From a virus: a stretch of DNA of 22,074 nucleotides. Shown one piece after another: positions 1 to 5,907 of this stretch (the stretch's first letter is position 1; every line of letters starts with the position of its first letter). The notes below the pieces were generated by a model. The model saw only the letters and a list, made by a program, of their open reading frames with translations, was not told the DNA's origin and made no database searches. The stretch lies in the IMG/VR virus record IMGVR_UViG_3300023184_000568, positions 1 to 22,074 of that record; one strand, given 5' to 3'. The position numbers and the translations under genes are program-made.

Positions 1-606
1 GTAATAACGGACCATCTCAATTGTTGCATTAAGGTCTTGCTTGTAACCATCTGAACCAAGTAGTTGTCTGTCATACTCAGGAAACTGAGATACCAGTTCA
101 CCAAGTGTCATAGAGTATCTCTTAGCAAATGCTACACAACGTCCATAGCGGTCAAACTCTGGGTAGGCCCCAATAGGATTTTCTATGCGAATACGTGGCA
201 GTTTTGCTTCATCGTCTAATTCAATAATGAATGGGACAAATCCATATGTTAGATACCAGTCAGCACCTGAGTACATATGTACTGCTAAGTCTGAGTGTTG
301 GAAATAGTTAGAGGCAATACGGGTACGCTTATCAGCAAAGGTACGTGCTCTATCAGATACTTGATTGGCTGCAGAACAGTTAACGGCAGGAAGCGGAGCC
401 ATAACTTCAGATAGGTCACGAGCAACAATGTCAATAAAGTTTGCTACTACGTTTGCATCAACGCCCTCTGGAAAGAAGTTAGGATAAACTTCAGCAATCT
501 TTCCTTTACGGACGGCAAGTACGTCAAGGTTACGCGCATCACGTTCGTGACTACGGTAACGCAGGGATTCAACCCGCGCCGTTACCTGCTCTATTGATAA
601 TGCCAT
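1..606 (-). CDS. Portal protein, N-terminal part (runs off the window)
   Basis: An open frame reads from an ATG at 606 to the window edge, giving 202 residues without a stop. Portal proteins form the dodecameric ring at the capsid vertex through which the terminase pumps DNA. The call rests on position directly downstream of the large terminase and one small gene, on the acidic/aromatic N-terminal character, and on the segment around residues 160-178 (ENPIGAYPEFDRYGR), which resembles the conserved central core of phage portals. The start begins MALSIEQVTARVESLRYRSH. The C-terminal half lies outside the window. It could be another head-vertex protein, but portal is clearly the best fit. Confidence 0.7.
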   Translation of the reverse strand, partial: MALSIEQVTARVESLRYRSHERDARNLDVLAVRKGKIAEVYPNFFPEGVDANVVANFIDIVARDLSEVMAPLPAVNCSAANQVSDRARTFADKRTRIASNYFQHSDLAVHMYSGADWYLTYGFVPFIIELDDEAKLPRIRIENPIGAYPEFDRYGRCVAFAKRYSMTLGELVSQFPEYDRQLLGSDGYKQDLNATIEMVRYY

Positions 607-631
607 TATTGTCCTAACGTAGATTTAAAAA

Positions 632-832
632 TTATTTAGAAGGGCGATTAAACATTGGGTCTAATTTATTCTTAGGTTTAATTGGATTATATTTTCCACC
701 TGGACGTAAGTCTGGTTCAGGTATTGTTGGTTTCCAATTTTTAGAAGAAGAAGGAGGAAATGATTGGTTAAACAAAGGGTCAACATTTGCTCCACCAGAA
801 CCAGTAATGCCAGCATTTTTTCTAGTAGCCAT
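632..832 (-). CDS. Small basic protein between terminase and portal genes, unknown function
   Basis: A 66-residue protein starting MATRKNAGITGSGG. I chose the ATG at 832 because AAGGA lies just upstream; a start at 865 would overlap the terminase end and add residues with no better ribosome site. It is rich in Pro, Lys, Asn and Gly, with two similar segments (VDPLFNQSFPPSS and LDPMFNRPSK), so it contains an imperfect internal repeat of a D-P-(L/M)-F-N motif. No domain is recognised. Its position suggests a head-assembly accessory or a virion component, but that is inference. It probably belongs to one transcription unit with terminase and portal. Confidence 0.7.
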   Translation of the reverse strand: MATRKNAGITGSGGANVDPLFNQSFPPSSSKNWKPTIPEPDLRPGGKYNPIKPKNKLDPMFNRPSK

Positions 833-843
833 ATGTATTATCC

Positions 844-2709
844 TTAACTGTATTGGTTTGACCATTGGTCTGCGAACGCTTCATCCAAGTTAATGGATTG
901 GCGTTGGTTAATTTGTGATTGAGTTGCCCAACGATTCTGGGCAAACTGTCCTACCTTTGAAGAACGTTGCATTAGTTCGCGTACACGAATAACTGCAAAC
1001 CATAGCGCCATAACACAGTCAGTTGGATTCTTGGTGTCAGGCTTCCAAGTAATGAGTTCTTGCACTAGAGTCTTTAAACCCTCAGAGCCTTCATTGCTTG
1101 GTAGTTCCATTAAGTTGTTATCTTGGAAACGCCCGTCACGGGTATTGCCAAAGAGGGTTGCCATAGAGGCAACACCAAATGATGTGTCCCATTTGTTTTT
1201 GCCAGTAAAGTGTGAGTTCAGTTGGCAACCGTGAGATGCTAAATAGTTTCTTAAGACATCATCTAGGGCATAAGCCTTCTGATGGGCATTGATTTCAATT
1301 CTTAACTCTTGTGGCTTGTATCGCTCTACCCAGTCTTCAATCAAATTCTGAATCTTGGCTGGAGTAGGCTCAACCATATTGACACAATCTAGGATATAAA
1401 TTCGTCCGTCTTGGCGATTGTATGAAACAACGACAGCACCAGTAGCGCCAGACATAGCGGGGTCAAGACCAATAACAGTATAAAGGCTGTCAGTATTTTT
1501 CGGATGTCCAGGTGTACCCGCCTTTAGCGGTCCTCTCTTTCGCATTCCGTTGACTGAGCCAGCCACACAGGTGGGTGAGAATATTGAGTCTTCTTGGACA
1601 TCTTCCTGTTGGTAGACCATAGCCCAGACAGATGGTGCAACTTCAGAGCGGCGTGTAAAGAGCGAGGGTCCATCCCACTTAGGGTAGAGACCGTCTTCTC
1701 CGATTTCATCTATTTCGCCTTCTTGTTTGTCAGTCTTGGGCCAGAGTGTTTTCCAGTTCTCAGGCTTTTCATCAAATTCTAAAACTGCTGGTTGTGAGAA
1801 GTAAGTGAAGGGGGATTTGCCACCCGTCCATTGCCCACCATCTCGAATCATTTTATAAAGGTCAATGGGCGCGACACGGGTTCCTACGATAATTAGTTTT
1901 CCGTGCCGCCCCAGGCGTGTGATAACTTCCTTCTGAAGCCATTCAATTTGCTTCTCCCACTCGTGGGCATTTGAGTTCATCACAACATCGTCTAGGATAA
2001 TCAGGTCGGCGCGAGCACCGTAAATCTGTGAGCCAAATCCTAAGGCTTGTACGGTTGGGTCTTTCTCGCCAGAGTCACGGCCCGTACCTAGGTAAATCAT
2101 ATCTGCAGACCATTGAGTTGCATCTGCCTTAAAGCCACCATTAGGGCCAAAGGCCACCTGTAGTTTAATATAGGCTGGGTGGGAAAGTCTTGTCTTAATT
2201 GCCCCAAGAAACTTACGAGCCATACCCTGCGTCTTAGAGACAATGATTACTCTAGCGTTAGGGTTGGTAACAATCTTGTGAACCACGTAGTTGGTCGTAA
2301 TGACTGTGGACTTGGCGTGCTCAGGAGGTACGTTAATCAAGATACGGTTGAGAGCGTTTTGCTCGTAATTCATAGAGGGGTGTAACCAGCGGGGCTCTCG
2401 GCCCTCAATCAGGTCATACCAGTCGTAGTGATGCTCAAACATCTTGGTGTCAAGGAATTGCTCACAAAAGTCAGGGAAGGCTATATCCTTGAGTTCTGCT
2501 AAGTCAGCCTTGATGCCTTTGCCCTCTAATCGGGCCTCATCTGCCCTTTGTTTAAAGTCAGGGTTTTGCATTGACCATTGCCTAAAGGTTACATCGTTTC
2601 GACCTACAGATGCCATAGCAGCGGTAATTGTTGAACCCTGCTGTAATTGGATGAGGACTCGCTCTTGAGCCTCGCCCTTTGGAATATTGTGTGTGCCTGT
2701 TTTACTCAT
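844..2709 (-). CDS. terL: Terminase large subunit with N-terminal DNA-binding-like extension
   Basis: 621 residues; the ATP-driven packaging motor and headful/cohesive-end nuclease. The ATPase domain shows a deviant Walker A at about 128-135 (PPEHAKST), Walker B LIILDD at 236-241, and a coupling motif VGTR near 275. The RNase H-fold nuclease domain follows, with acidic IGLDPAMSG near 413-421 and a late aspartate in the TDCVMALW segment (about 563-570). Residues 10-60 (repeated calls of QGSTITAAMASVGR and FRQWSMQNPDFKQRADEAR) look like the helix-turn-helix of small terminases, so this subunit may carry its own DNA-recognition segment. No separate small terminase is seen in the window. The ATG at 2709 has AAGGGAC eight bases upstream. 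It faces a hairpin-rich divergent intergenic region. Confidence 0.93.
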   Translation of the reverse strand: MSKTGTHNIPKGEAQERVLIQLQQGSTITAAMASVGRNDVTFRQWSMQNPDFKQRADEARLEGKGIKADLAELKDIAFPDFCEQFLDTKMFEHHYDWYDLIEGREPRWLHPSMNYEQNALNRILINVPPEHAKSTVITTNYVVHKIVTNPNARVIIVSKTQGMARKFLGAIKTRLSHPAYIKLQVAFGPNGGFKADATQWSADMIYLGTGRDSGEKDPTVQALGFGSQIYGARADLIILDDVVMNSNAHEWEKQIEWLQKEVITRLGRHGKLIIVGTRVAPIDLYKMIRDGGQWTGGKSPFTYFSQPAVLEFDEKPENWKTLWPKTDKQEGEIDEIGEDGLYPKWDGPSLFTRRSEVAPSVWAMVYQQEDVQEDSIFSPTCVAGSVNGMRKRGPLKAGTPGHPKNTDSLYTVIGLDPAMSGATGAVVVSYNRQDGRIYILDCVNMVEPTPAKIQNLIEDWVERYKPQELRIEINAHQKAYALDDVLRNYLASHGCQLNSHFTGKNKWDTSFGVASMATLFGNTRDGRFQDNNLMELPSNEGSEGLKTLVQELITWKPDTKNPTDCVMALWFAVIRVRELMQRSSKVGQFAQNRWATQSQINQRQSINLDEAFADQWSNQYS

Positions 2710-2816
2710 TAATTGTCCCTTACATCGGTCTTATAACGCCCTCTGTAAAACGGCATAACTGTGGTCGTCTAGGACATTCTGTCCTATATATTTATATATT
2801 ATATATAAGACTTGCG

Positions 2817-2848
2817 GAATTAAAGGGAGCAAGTCTGCTCTTTAATTC
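2817..2848. repeat. Hairpin: 12-bp stem with two-base bulge
   Basis: GAATTAAA pairs with TTTAATTC, then a GG bulge, then GAGC/GCTC around a six-base loop AAGTCT. No U-run follows on either strand, so it does not look like an intrinsic terminator. Confidence 0.7.
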
Positions 2849-2870
2849 GTAGTAATTATTTTATTACTAC
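2849..2870. repeat. Perfect 8-bp hairpin
   Basis: GTAGTAAT (2849-2856) is perfectly complementary to ATTACTAC (2863-2870) around a TATTTT loop. It abuts the previous hairpin with no gap. Confidence 0.75.
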
Positions 2871-2924
2871 ATATATAGATAACCCGTTGGAACGGGTAAA
2901 ACCGAACACTCTGTAGAGATATAT

Positions 2925-2953
2925 TTTTATATATAGCCCCCTTATATATAAAA
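2925..2953. repeat. Perfect 11-bp AT-rich hairpin with C-rich loop
   Basis: TTTTATATATA (2925-2935) pairs perfectly with TATATATAAAA (2943-2953) around the loop GCCCCCT. It is immediately followed by another hairpin at 2953-2968. A cruciform or DNA-unwinding function would fit such an AT-rich perfect palindrome, but this is inference. Confidence 0.75.
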
Positions 2954-3280
2954 GCCCTGGTCAGGGCTATATAACAGAAAATTTATGATTGATAGTACAG
3001 TGATGAACTGACGGTTCATTAAACATCCTGGGGTCAAATGCCTGACCCTAAACCTATACCTGAGCCTTAGACATCCTACGGCTATGTGTCTATGTGTATA
3101 TGTGACCCTAACGGTCACGGTCTGTAAGTATTTAATCCCTGAGGGGATGTAAAAATTACTTTACATAATGTAGATGTAGACTTATGGCGTGTGACTGTCC
3201 CCCCTGATGGGTATCCATTCCCCCGCATATAATATAAATGGAATCCTGAGCAATTATAAGACTTAAACAGGTTCCCAAAA

Positions 3281-3335
3281 TGTGACGCAAATCACACCAA
3301 ATAGCCTTGACTTACGCCTTGAGGCGTGAGAGTCT
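3281..3335 (+). promoter_or_regulatory. Regulatory module 1: CRP/GlxR-type palindrome plus promoter-like boxes
   Basis: A perfect TGTGA-N6-TCACA palindrome (3281-3296), the consensus bound by CRP-family regulators including actinobacterial GlxR/Cmr, is followed by TTGACT (3307-3312), and GGCGTGAGAG at 3323-3332. The same elements at nearly the same spacing recur at 4093 and 4639. With a 17-base spacer the -10 position reads GAGTCT, a weak match to the actinobacterial TANNNT. It ends 85 bases before the SprT-like gene start, counted from the palindrome. Confidence 0.65.
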
Positions 3336-3345
3336 TAAGACATAA

Positions 3346-3380
3346 GGGGAACAAGCCCCGATAAGATAGGAGAAAATCAA
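3346..3380 (+). promoter_or_regulatory. Leader module with variant SAS-like word before the SprT-like gene
   Basis: A small hairpin GGGG/CCCC (3346-3359) is followed by AAGATAGGAGAAAATC (3363-3378), a variant of CTTAAGACAGGAG-A-rich, and then by the GTG start at 3381. A fuller copy of the word start, CTTAAGACA, also lies upstream at 3334-3342. Confidence 0.6.
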
Positions 3381-4037
3381 GTGAACACAACAACAAGCAA
3401 GAAGAAAGCAACAAGCGCGGCGGACATATTCGCCAAGCCTGCCAAATCGGAGAACCTCTCAACCATCACTAAGGCACTAGAAGAGGCTCACGCCATTATC
3501 GCCAAGGAGAACAACGCCCCCCGCGCTACAATCGTTACAGGCCGCTCATCTACGGTTCACGGACATTTCACACCTTGGACACCTTGGGCATCTGGTGAGG
3601 AGACATTTCACGAGATATTCATCACGATAAGCAAGAGAACCGCCCGTGAACTATTGGGAACATTGTTACACGAGACCGCCCATTCGATAGACAATAAAGA
3701 GGGCGTACGCGGTACAAGCGGGGACGGGTATCACAACAAGAACTTTAAAGCGCGGGCAGAATCCCTAGGCCTCACAATCACCCAAGCCCCGCGAATCGGG
3801 TTTAGCGTAACCACCGTGAGCGACGATTGCGCGGCGCGATGGGCAGAACCTTTACGCCTAATCGAGGAGGCACTACGCCTAACAGCCGATAATGACGGGG
3901 GAACCGCCAAGCCTAAGGGCAGAAATAAGAACCTCTTGAAAGCAGTCTGCAAATGTTCAACGATACGCGCAAGCGCGTCGGTTATTGCGGCGGGTGTCAC
4001 TTGCGATAGTTGCGGGGCGGGATTCGTCAAGGCTTAA
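3381..4037 (+). CDS. SprT-like zinc metalloprotease with C-terminal zinc ribbon
   Basis: 218 residues from a GTG start with AGGAG ten bases upstream. The metalloprotease signature HETAH is at residues 97-101, with a probable third zinc ligand at H118 in GDGYHNKNF. The C-terminus carries a zinc-ribbon-like pair, C190-x-C192 and C208-x2-C211. This order matches SprT-like domain proteins found in many actinophage early regions; cellular relatives (SPRTN/SprT) act on DNA-bound proteins. A role in removing DNA-protein crosslinks or degrading a host factor is inference. It is the first gene of the rightward operon, under regulatory module 1, and is more GC-rich than the late genes. The stop codon overlaps a CTTAAGACA word. 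Confidence 0.85.
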   Translation: MNTTTSKKKATSAADIFAKPAKSENLSTITKALEEAHAIIAKENNAPRATIVTGRSSTVHGHFTPWTPWASGEETFHEIFITISKRTARELLGTLLHETAHSIDNKEGVRGTSGDGYHNKNFKARAESLGLTITQAPRIGFSVTTVSDDCAARWAEPLRLIEEALRLTADNDGGTAKPKGRNKNLLKAVCKCSTIRASASVIAAGVTCDSCGAGFVKA

Positions 4038-4046
4038 GACATAACA

Positions 4047-4088
4047 GCCCCCGCGCTACGGGCTACGGGTTCACAATCCGACGGGGGC
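4047..4088 (+). terminator. GC-rich hairpin after the SprT-like gene (attenuator or processing site)
   Basis: GCCCCCG (4047-4053) pairs perfectly with CGGGGGC (4082-4088), leaving a 28-base loop that holds two tandem copies of CTACGGG. There is no U-run, so it is not a classical intrinsic terminator. The loop also contains GGGTTCACAATCC, reminiscent of a tRNA T-arm, see findings. Confidence 0.4.
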
Positions 4089-4092
4089 ACGA

Positions 4093-4147
4093 TGTGACCA
4101 ACATCACACCGCAAACGCTAGACAAGCGGCGGCAGGCGTGAGAGGGT
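4093..4147 (+). promoter_or_regulatory. Regulatory module 2: CRP/GlxR-type palindrome plus promoter-like boxes
   Basis: A perfect TGTGA-N6-TCACA palindrome (4093-4108), TAGACA (4119-4124) 18.5 bases from its centre, and GGCGTGAGAG (4135-4144). The last block is identical over ten bases to that of module 1 and is at exactly the same offset (16) from the -35-like box. The palindrome ends 94 bases before the ATG at 4202. Confidence 0.65.
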
Positions 4148-4160
4148 TACAACAAGGAAG

Positions 4161-4201
4161 CGGGAAGATGTCCCGTTACCACTTAAGACAGGAGAAAGAA
4201 A
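4161..4201 (+). promoter_or_regulatory. Complete leader module: hairpin plus CTTAAGACAGGAG
   Basis: CGGGA/TCCCG hairpin (4161-4175), five bases TTACC, then ACTTAAGACAGGAG (4181-4194), then AAAGAAA and the ATG at 4202. This is the best non-coding copy of the module and can be taken as its reference. Confidence 0.75.
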
Positions 4202-4549
4202 ATGGAACAACCAACAGCACGGGCGCAATTCGTGGCAGATTACACCCTAATAACCGACAACGACCAAGAAGCCTACCGCGAGGCCTTAGACATCGCACGC
4301 CAAGCGAGAGGGTCAGTCGTACAAGCAAGCGAGAAATTTAAAGAGCAGTTTGAAGACTACATCTCGCAAGTTGTAGAGAGAGAGCGCGAACAGGGCAACA
4401 CAACGGGCGCGGACTTAATCGGGCAAATGCTTATCGGGTTCGGTTCTGATTCCTTTGACGACATCGCCCGCCATTACATAGACACAGACTTGGAACAGCG
4501 AGTCTATGAGATGTTTAACCGCTCACTACTTAAGACAGGAGAAAAATAA
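4202..4549 (+). CDS. Conserved-looking acidic phage protein, unknown function
   Basis: 115 residues, mostly helical and acidic (MEQPTARAQFVADYTLITDN at the start). Blocks such as DNDQEAYREALDIAR and NTTGADLIGQMLIG look like a conserved early actinophage family, but I cannot name a function. The start is fixed by the CTTAAGACAGGAG leader ending eight bases upstream. The last seven residues LLKTGEK are encoded by the next copy of that same leader word, so the downstream gene's ribosome site is embedded in this coding region. Confidence 0.8.
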   Translation: MEQPTARAQFVADYTLITDNDQEAYREALDIARQARGSVVQASEKFKEQFEDYISQVVEREREQGNTTGADLIGQMLIGFGSDSFDDIARHYIDTDLEQRVYEMFNRSLLKTGEK

Positions 4550-4550
4550 A
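4528..4550 (+). promoter_or_regulatory. Leader word ACTTAAGACAGGAG embedded in a gene end
   Basis: The exact 14-base word at 4528-4541 followed by an A-rich stretch and ATG at 4551. It doubles as the C-terminal codons of the upstream gene. No convincing hairpin precedes this copy. Confidence 0.75.
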
Positions 4551-4643
4551 ATGACGCAGAGAATTAAGCAGGGCGGATATTGTTCAGATTGCAAACGCGA
4601 ATGGAAGACAGACGACGGCTATTTCAACCATAAATGCAAGTGA
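4551..4643 (+). CDS. 30-residue putative zinc-finger micro-protein
   Basis: Reads MTQRIKQGGYCSDCKREWKT and ends NHKCK. C11-x2-C14 and a later H-x-C give four potential zinc ligands. It starts one base after the previous stop, directly behind a full leader word, which is the main argument that this very short frame is a real gene. Function unknown. The stop TGA at 4641-4643 lies inside the palindrome of regulatory module 3. Confidence 0.65.
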   Translation: MTQRIKQGGYCSDCKREWKTDDGYFNHKCK

Positions 4644-4694
4644 CGTAAGTCACAGCCCGCCACTCTTGACAGAGGGCACAGGGAGCGAGACCCT
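4639..4694 (+). promoter_or_regulatory. Regulatory module 3: CRP/GlxR-like palindrome plus promoter-like boxes
   Basis: AGTGA-N6-TCACA (4639-4654; one mismatch to the CRP consensus), TTGACA (4666-4671) 19.5 bases from its centre, and GCGAGA (4685-4690) at offset 19 from the -35-like box, exactly as in modules 1 and 2 (GTGAGA). With a 17-base spacer the -10 position reads GACCCT. The palindrome ends 93 bases before the ATG at 4747. Confidence 0.6.
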
Positions 4695-4705
4695 AGGCGG
4701 GCACG

Positions 4706-4746
4706 GGTAGGAATCTACCAGAACGACAAACGACAGGAGAAAAGAA
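4706..4746 (+). promoter_or_regulatory. Leader module: hairpin plus partial word GACAGGAG
   Basis: GGTAG/CTACC hairpin with a GAAT tetraloop (4706-4719), then CGACAGGAG (4731-4739), A-rich spacer and ATG at 4747. The CTTAA half of the word is replaced by ACAAAC. Confidence 0.6.
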
Positions 4747-4914
4747 ATGAACACAGAAGAGTTCTTGAATTTCGGATTCGATAACTACAGCCTACAACTC
4801 ACGACATATTTCGGGGATATGTTTATCCCTTGGAGGACGGTCATCCTTGCGGTGTTAATCTTTGCAGGGCTAAAGGTTCGCAAGGTAATCAAGGCACGCA
4901 AGGCAGGCAACTAA
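4747..4914 (+). CDS. Small membrane protein, unknown function
   Basis: 55 residues starting MNTEEFLNFGFDNYS. A single hydrophobic span around residues 31-42 (TVILAVLIFAGL) is followed by a strongly basic tail KVRKVIKARKAGN, so an N-out/C-in single-pass topology is likely. The stop overlaps the next start as TAATG. It sits behind a leader module and regulatory module 3. No family recognised. Confidence 0.7.
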   Translation: MNTEEFLNFGFDNYSLQLTTYFGDMFIPWRTVILAVLIFAGLKVRKVIKARKAGN

Positions 4915-5057
4915 TGGAGTCACTATTTATCGTGTGCTATTTAATAGTTTTTGCTGGAGTGATGGCAATAATTGGAAACGCAGTAGACAAACTATGGGCA
5001 GCACACAAACGAGGGCTCGCTAGGGTGCGGGCTTATGACTTAAGACAGGGGAAATAA
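4914..5057 (+). CDS. Small membrane protein, unknown function
   Basis: 47 residues. The ATG at 4914 is chosen because it overlaps the previous stop (TAATG); an upstream in-frame ATG at 4830 lies inside the previous gene. A hydrophobic span at about 3-20 (SLFIVCYLIVFAGVMAII) is followed by a basic tail. It may partner with the preceding small membrane protein. The last residues DLRQGK are encoded by the next leader word. Confidence 0.65.
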   Translation: MESLFIVCYLIVFAGVMAIIGNAVDKLWAAHKRGLARVRAYDLRQGK

Positions 5058-5058
5058 A
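5015..5058 (+). promoter_or_regulatory. Leader module overlapping a gene end: hairpin plus CTTAAGACAGGGG
   Basis: GCTCGC/GCGGGC (one G-U pair; 5015-5032), five bases TTATG, then ACTTAAGACAGGGG (5038-5051), A-rich spacer and ATG at 5059. The geometry matches the copy at 4161-4201 (five-base gap beginning TTA). Confidence 0.65.
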
Positions 5059-5397
5059 ATGGGTTCACGGACGAACTTTACATTCATTACAGCAGACGGA
5101 GCACTCACTCTTTACAGCCATTGGGGAGGCGAATCTAAGTTCCAAGACCTAGCACACGCACTAGAGAAGGCACAAGCAAGGCGAGGTGATACATCTTACG
5201 AGTTACGAATCATTATCTCTCAACTTATCGGACAGGATTGGGACAGCGAGACAGGGTTCGGGTTATTCGTAGGCACAGAAGGGGGCGAGGAATCTTACGA
5301 GACCTGCACCGTCTTTTTGGAAAGAGATATAGTAATGCGAGACACACACTCTCTTTCGATTCAAGATTTCATTGACTCACAGAAGGTAAAAGTCTAA
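5059..5397 (+). CDS. Conserved-type phage early protein with YSHWGG motif, unknown function
   Basis: 112 residues. The N-terminus TNFTFITADGALTLYSHWGG has the look of a small phage family in which a Y-S-H-W-G-G strand is conserved. The rest is acidic with mixed alpha/beta character (YELRIIISQLIGQDW, GFGLFVGTEGGEESYETCTV). I cannot assign a biochemical role. The start is set by the leader word ending about nine bases upstream, and the stop is directly followed by the ATG of the next gene. Confidence 0.8.
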   Translation: MGSRTNFTFITADGALTLYSHWGGESKFQDLAHALEKAQARRGDTSYELRIIISQLIGQDWDSETGFGLFVGTEGGEESYETCTVFLERDIVMRDTHSLSIQDFIDSQKVKV

Positions 5398-5550
5398 ATG
5401 AAATCAAGTAAGTTGAAAGCGATTGCTCACCTCGCCCGCCAAGCGAGGGAGCAACGCAACGCCACCAAAACGAACGATGATTTCGACTATTGGCACAACA
5501 TACTCAACGAGTGTGAGTTACAACTTAAGACACAGGAGAATAAAAAATGA
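5398..5550 (+). CDS. Small helical protein, unknown function
   Basis: 50 residues starting MKSSKLKAIAHLARQAREQR, basic at the N-terminus and acidic in the middle; likely a short helical protein. It starts immediately after the previous stop and ends with an ATGA overlap to the next gene. Its C-terminal codons LKTQEN are formed by a leader word with a two-base insertion (CTTAAGACACAGGAG). Confidence 0.65.
   Translation: MKSSKLKAIAHLARQAREQRNATKTNDDFDYWHNILNECELQLKTQENKK
5499..5546 (+). promoter_or_regulatory. Leader module overlapping a gene end: hairpin plus CTTAAGACACAGGAG
   Basis: A seven-pair hairpin (5499-5505 with 5509-5515, one G-U pair, loop AAC), seven bases containing TTA, then ACTTAAGACACAGGAG (5523-5538) and ATG at 5547. 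Confidence 0.6.
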
Positions 5551-5690
5551 GCGTTAGAACTACCAAGTGTGACAATTGCGGTGATGTATATTTCGCAGAA
5601 GATGTGATTTGGATTTTAGTAACAGGCAAAGCGGGCTCAACAGCGTTGTGCCAAGATTGTTTTAATGTCAGTCAGAAGGGCAAATTATGA
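5547..5690 (+). CDS. Zinc-ribbon-like micro-protein (CxxC...CxxC)
   Basis: 47 residues with C8-x2-C11 (KCDNCGD) and C35-x2-C38 (LCQDCFN), spaced as in small treble-clef or zinc-ribbon folds. Behind a leader word; ATGA overlap with both neighbours. Function unknown; such proteins can bind nucleic acid or host RNA polymerase, which is only a possibility here. Confidence 0.7.
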   Translation: MSVRTTKCDNCGDVYFAEDVIWILVTGKAGSTALCQDCFNVSQKGKL

Positions 5691-5764
5691 GCGACACAGT
5701 TGTAATATGTGGCGATTGCCTATACCCTATCAACCAATGCGAACACAAAGAGACAGGAGAATAA
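5687..5764 (+). CDS. 25-residue cysteine-rich micro-protein
   Basis: Reads MSDTVVICGDCLYPINQCEH and ends KETGE. C8-x2-C11 and C18-x-H20 can form one zinc knuckle. Coupled to the previous gene by ATGA. The terminal codons ETGE are the GACAGGAG part of the next leader word, the same arrangement as in three other genes of this operon, which supports translation of this tiny frame. Confidence 0.55.
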   Translation: MSDTVVICGDCLYPINQCEHKETGE

Positions 5765-5765
5765 G
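5749..5765 (+). promoter_or_regulatory. Partial leader word AGACAGGAG before a GTG start
   Basis: GAGACAGGAGAATAAG precedes GTG at 5766. The 3' half of the word is intact and the CTTA part is lost. No hairpin seen upstream. Confidence 0.55.
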
Positions 5766-5906
5766 GTGAGCATAGAACAACTAAGTTGGAGTGAACTAGC
5801 AGAGTTGACACACAAAACACAGGTGGCTAGGTTTAACTGGTGTTGGTGTGAAGACAATGAAGGAAATGAAAACCCATACGATGATTGCCCAAAGACAGGA
5901 GCATAA
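5766..5906 (+). CDS. Small cysteine-containing protein, unknown function
   Basis: 46 residues from the GTG at 5766, beginning SIEQLSWSELAELTHKTQ. The GTG is preferred over an in-frame ATG at 5709 because the latter lies within the previous gene and the leader word points to 5766. A WCWC motif and a later cysteine (YDDCPKTGA) may bind metal. Function unknown. Confidence 0.6.
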   Translation: MSIEQLSWSELAELTHKTQVARFNWCWCEDNEGNENPYDDCPKTGA

Positions 5907-5907
5907 G
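5890..5907 (+). promoter_or_regulatory. Partial leader word AAAGACAGGAG
   Basis: CAAAGACAGGAGCATAAG precedes ATG at 5908 and encodes the C-terminal PKTGA of the previous gene. Confidence 0.55.

Larger units (their letters stand above)
2710..3380. other. Gene-free divergent region packed with inverted repeats
   Basis: 671 bases without a credible gene separate terL (leftward) from the early operon (rightward). I find about a dozen short inverted repeats in series: 2770-2786 (TAGGAC/GTCCTA), 2817-2848, 2849-2870, 2882-2897 (ACCCG/CGGGT), 2925-2953, 2953-2968 (AGCCCTG/CAGGGCT), 3003-3019 (ATGAAC/GTTCAT), 3031-3048 (GGGTCA/TGACCC), 3068-3092 (TAGACA/TGTCTA), 3102-3118 (GTGACC/GGTCAC), 3135-3148 (ATCCC/GGGAT), 3147-3166 (ATGTAAA/TTTACAT) and 3314-3327 (ACGCC/GGCGT). 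Long TA-rich tracts lie near 2785-2810 and 2920-2950. Such a place next to terL is typical of cos/pac sites or an origin; both are inference. A TATAAT is at 3228-3233 but has no fitting -35 box. Confidence 0.75.

Noticed and set aside
2925-2968. Intrinsic terminators in the terL upstream region
   Set aside because: Stable stems but no U-run after either on either strand.
3228-3233. TATAAT as the main early promoter
   Set aside because: A perfect -10 hexamer, but TGATGG at the -35 position is poor, and the conserved operator/TTGAC modules downstream are better supported.
4830-4913. Longer start for the small membrane gene ending at 5057
   Set aside because: It would overlap the previous gene by 85 bases; ATG 4914 forms the usual TAATG junction and begins the hydrophobic span. 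The same reasoning removes upstream starts at 5709, 5848 and 5999.
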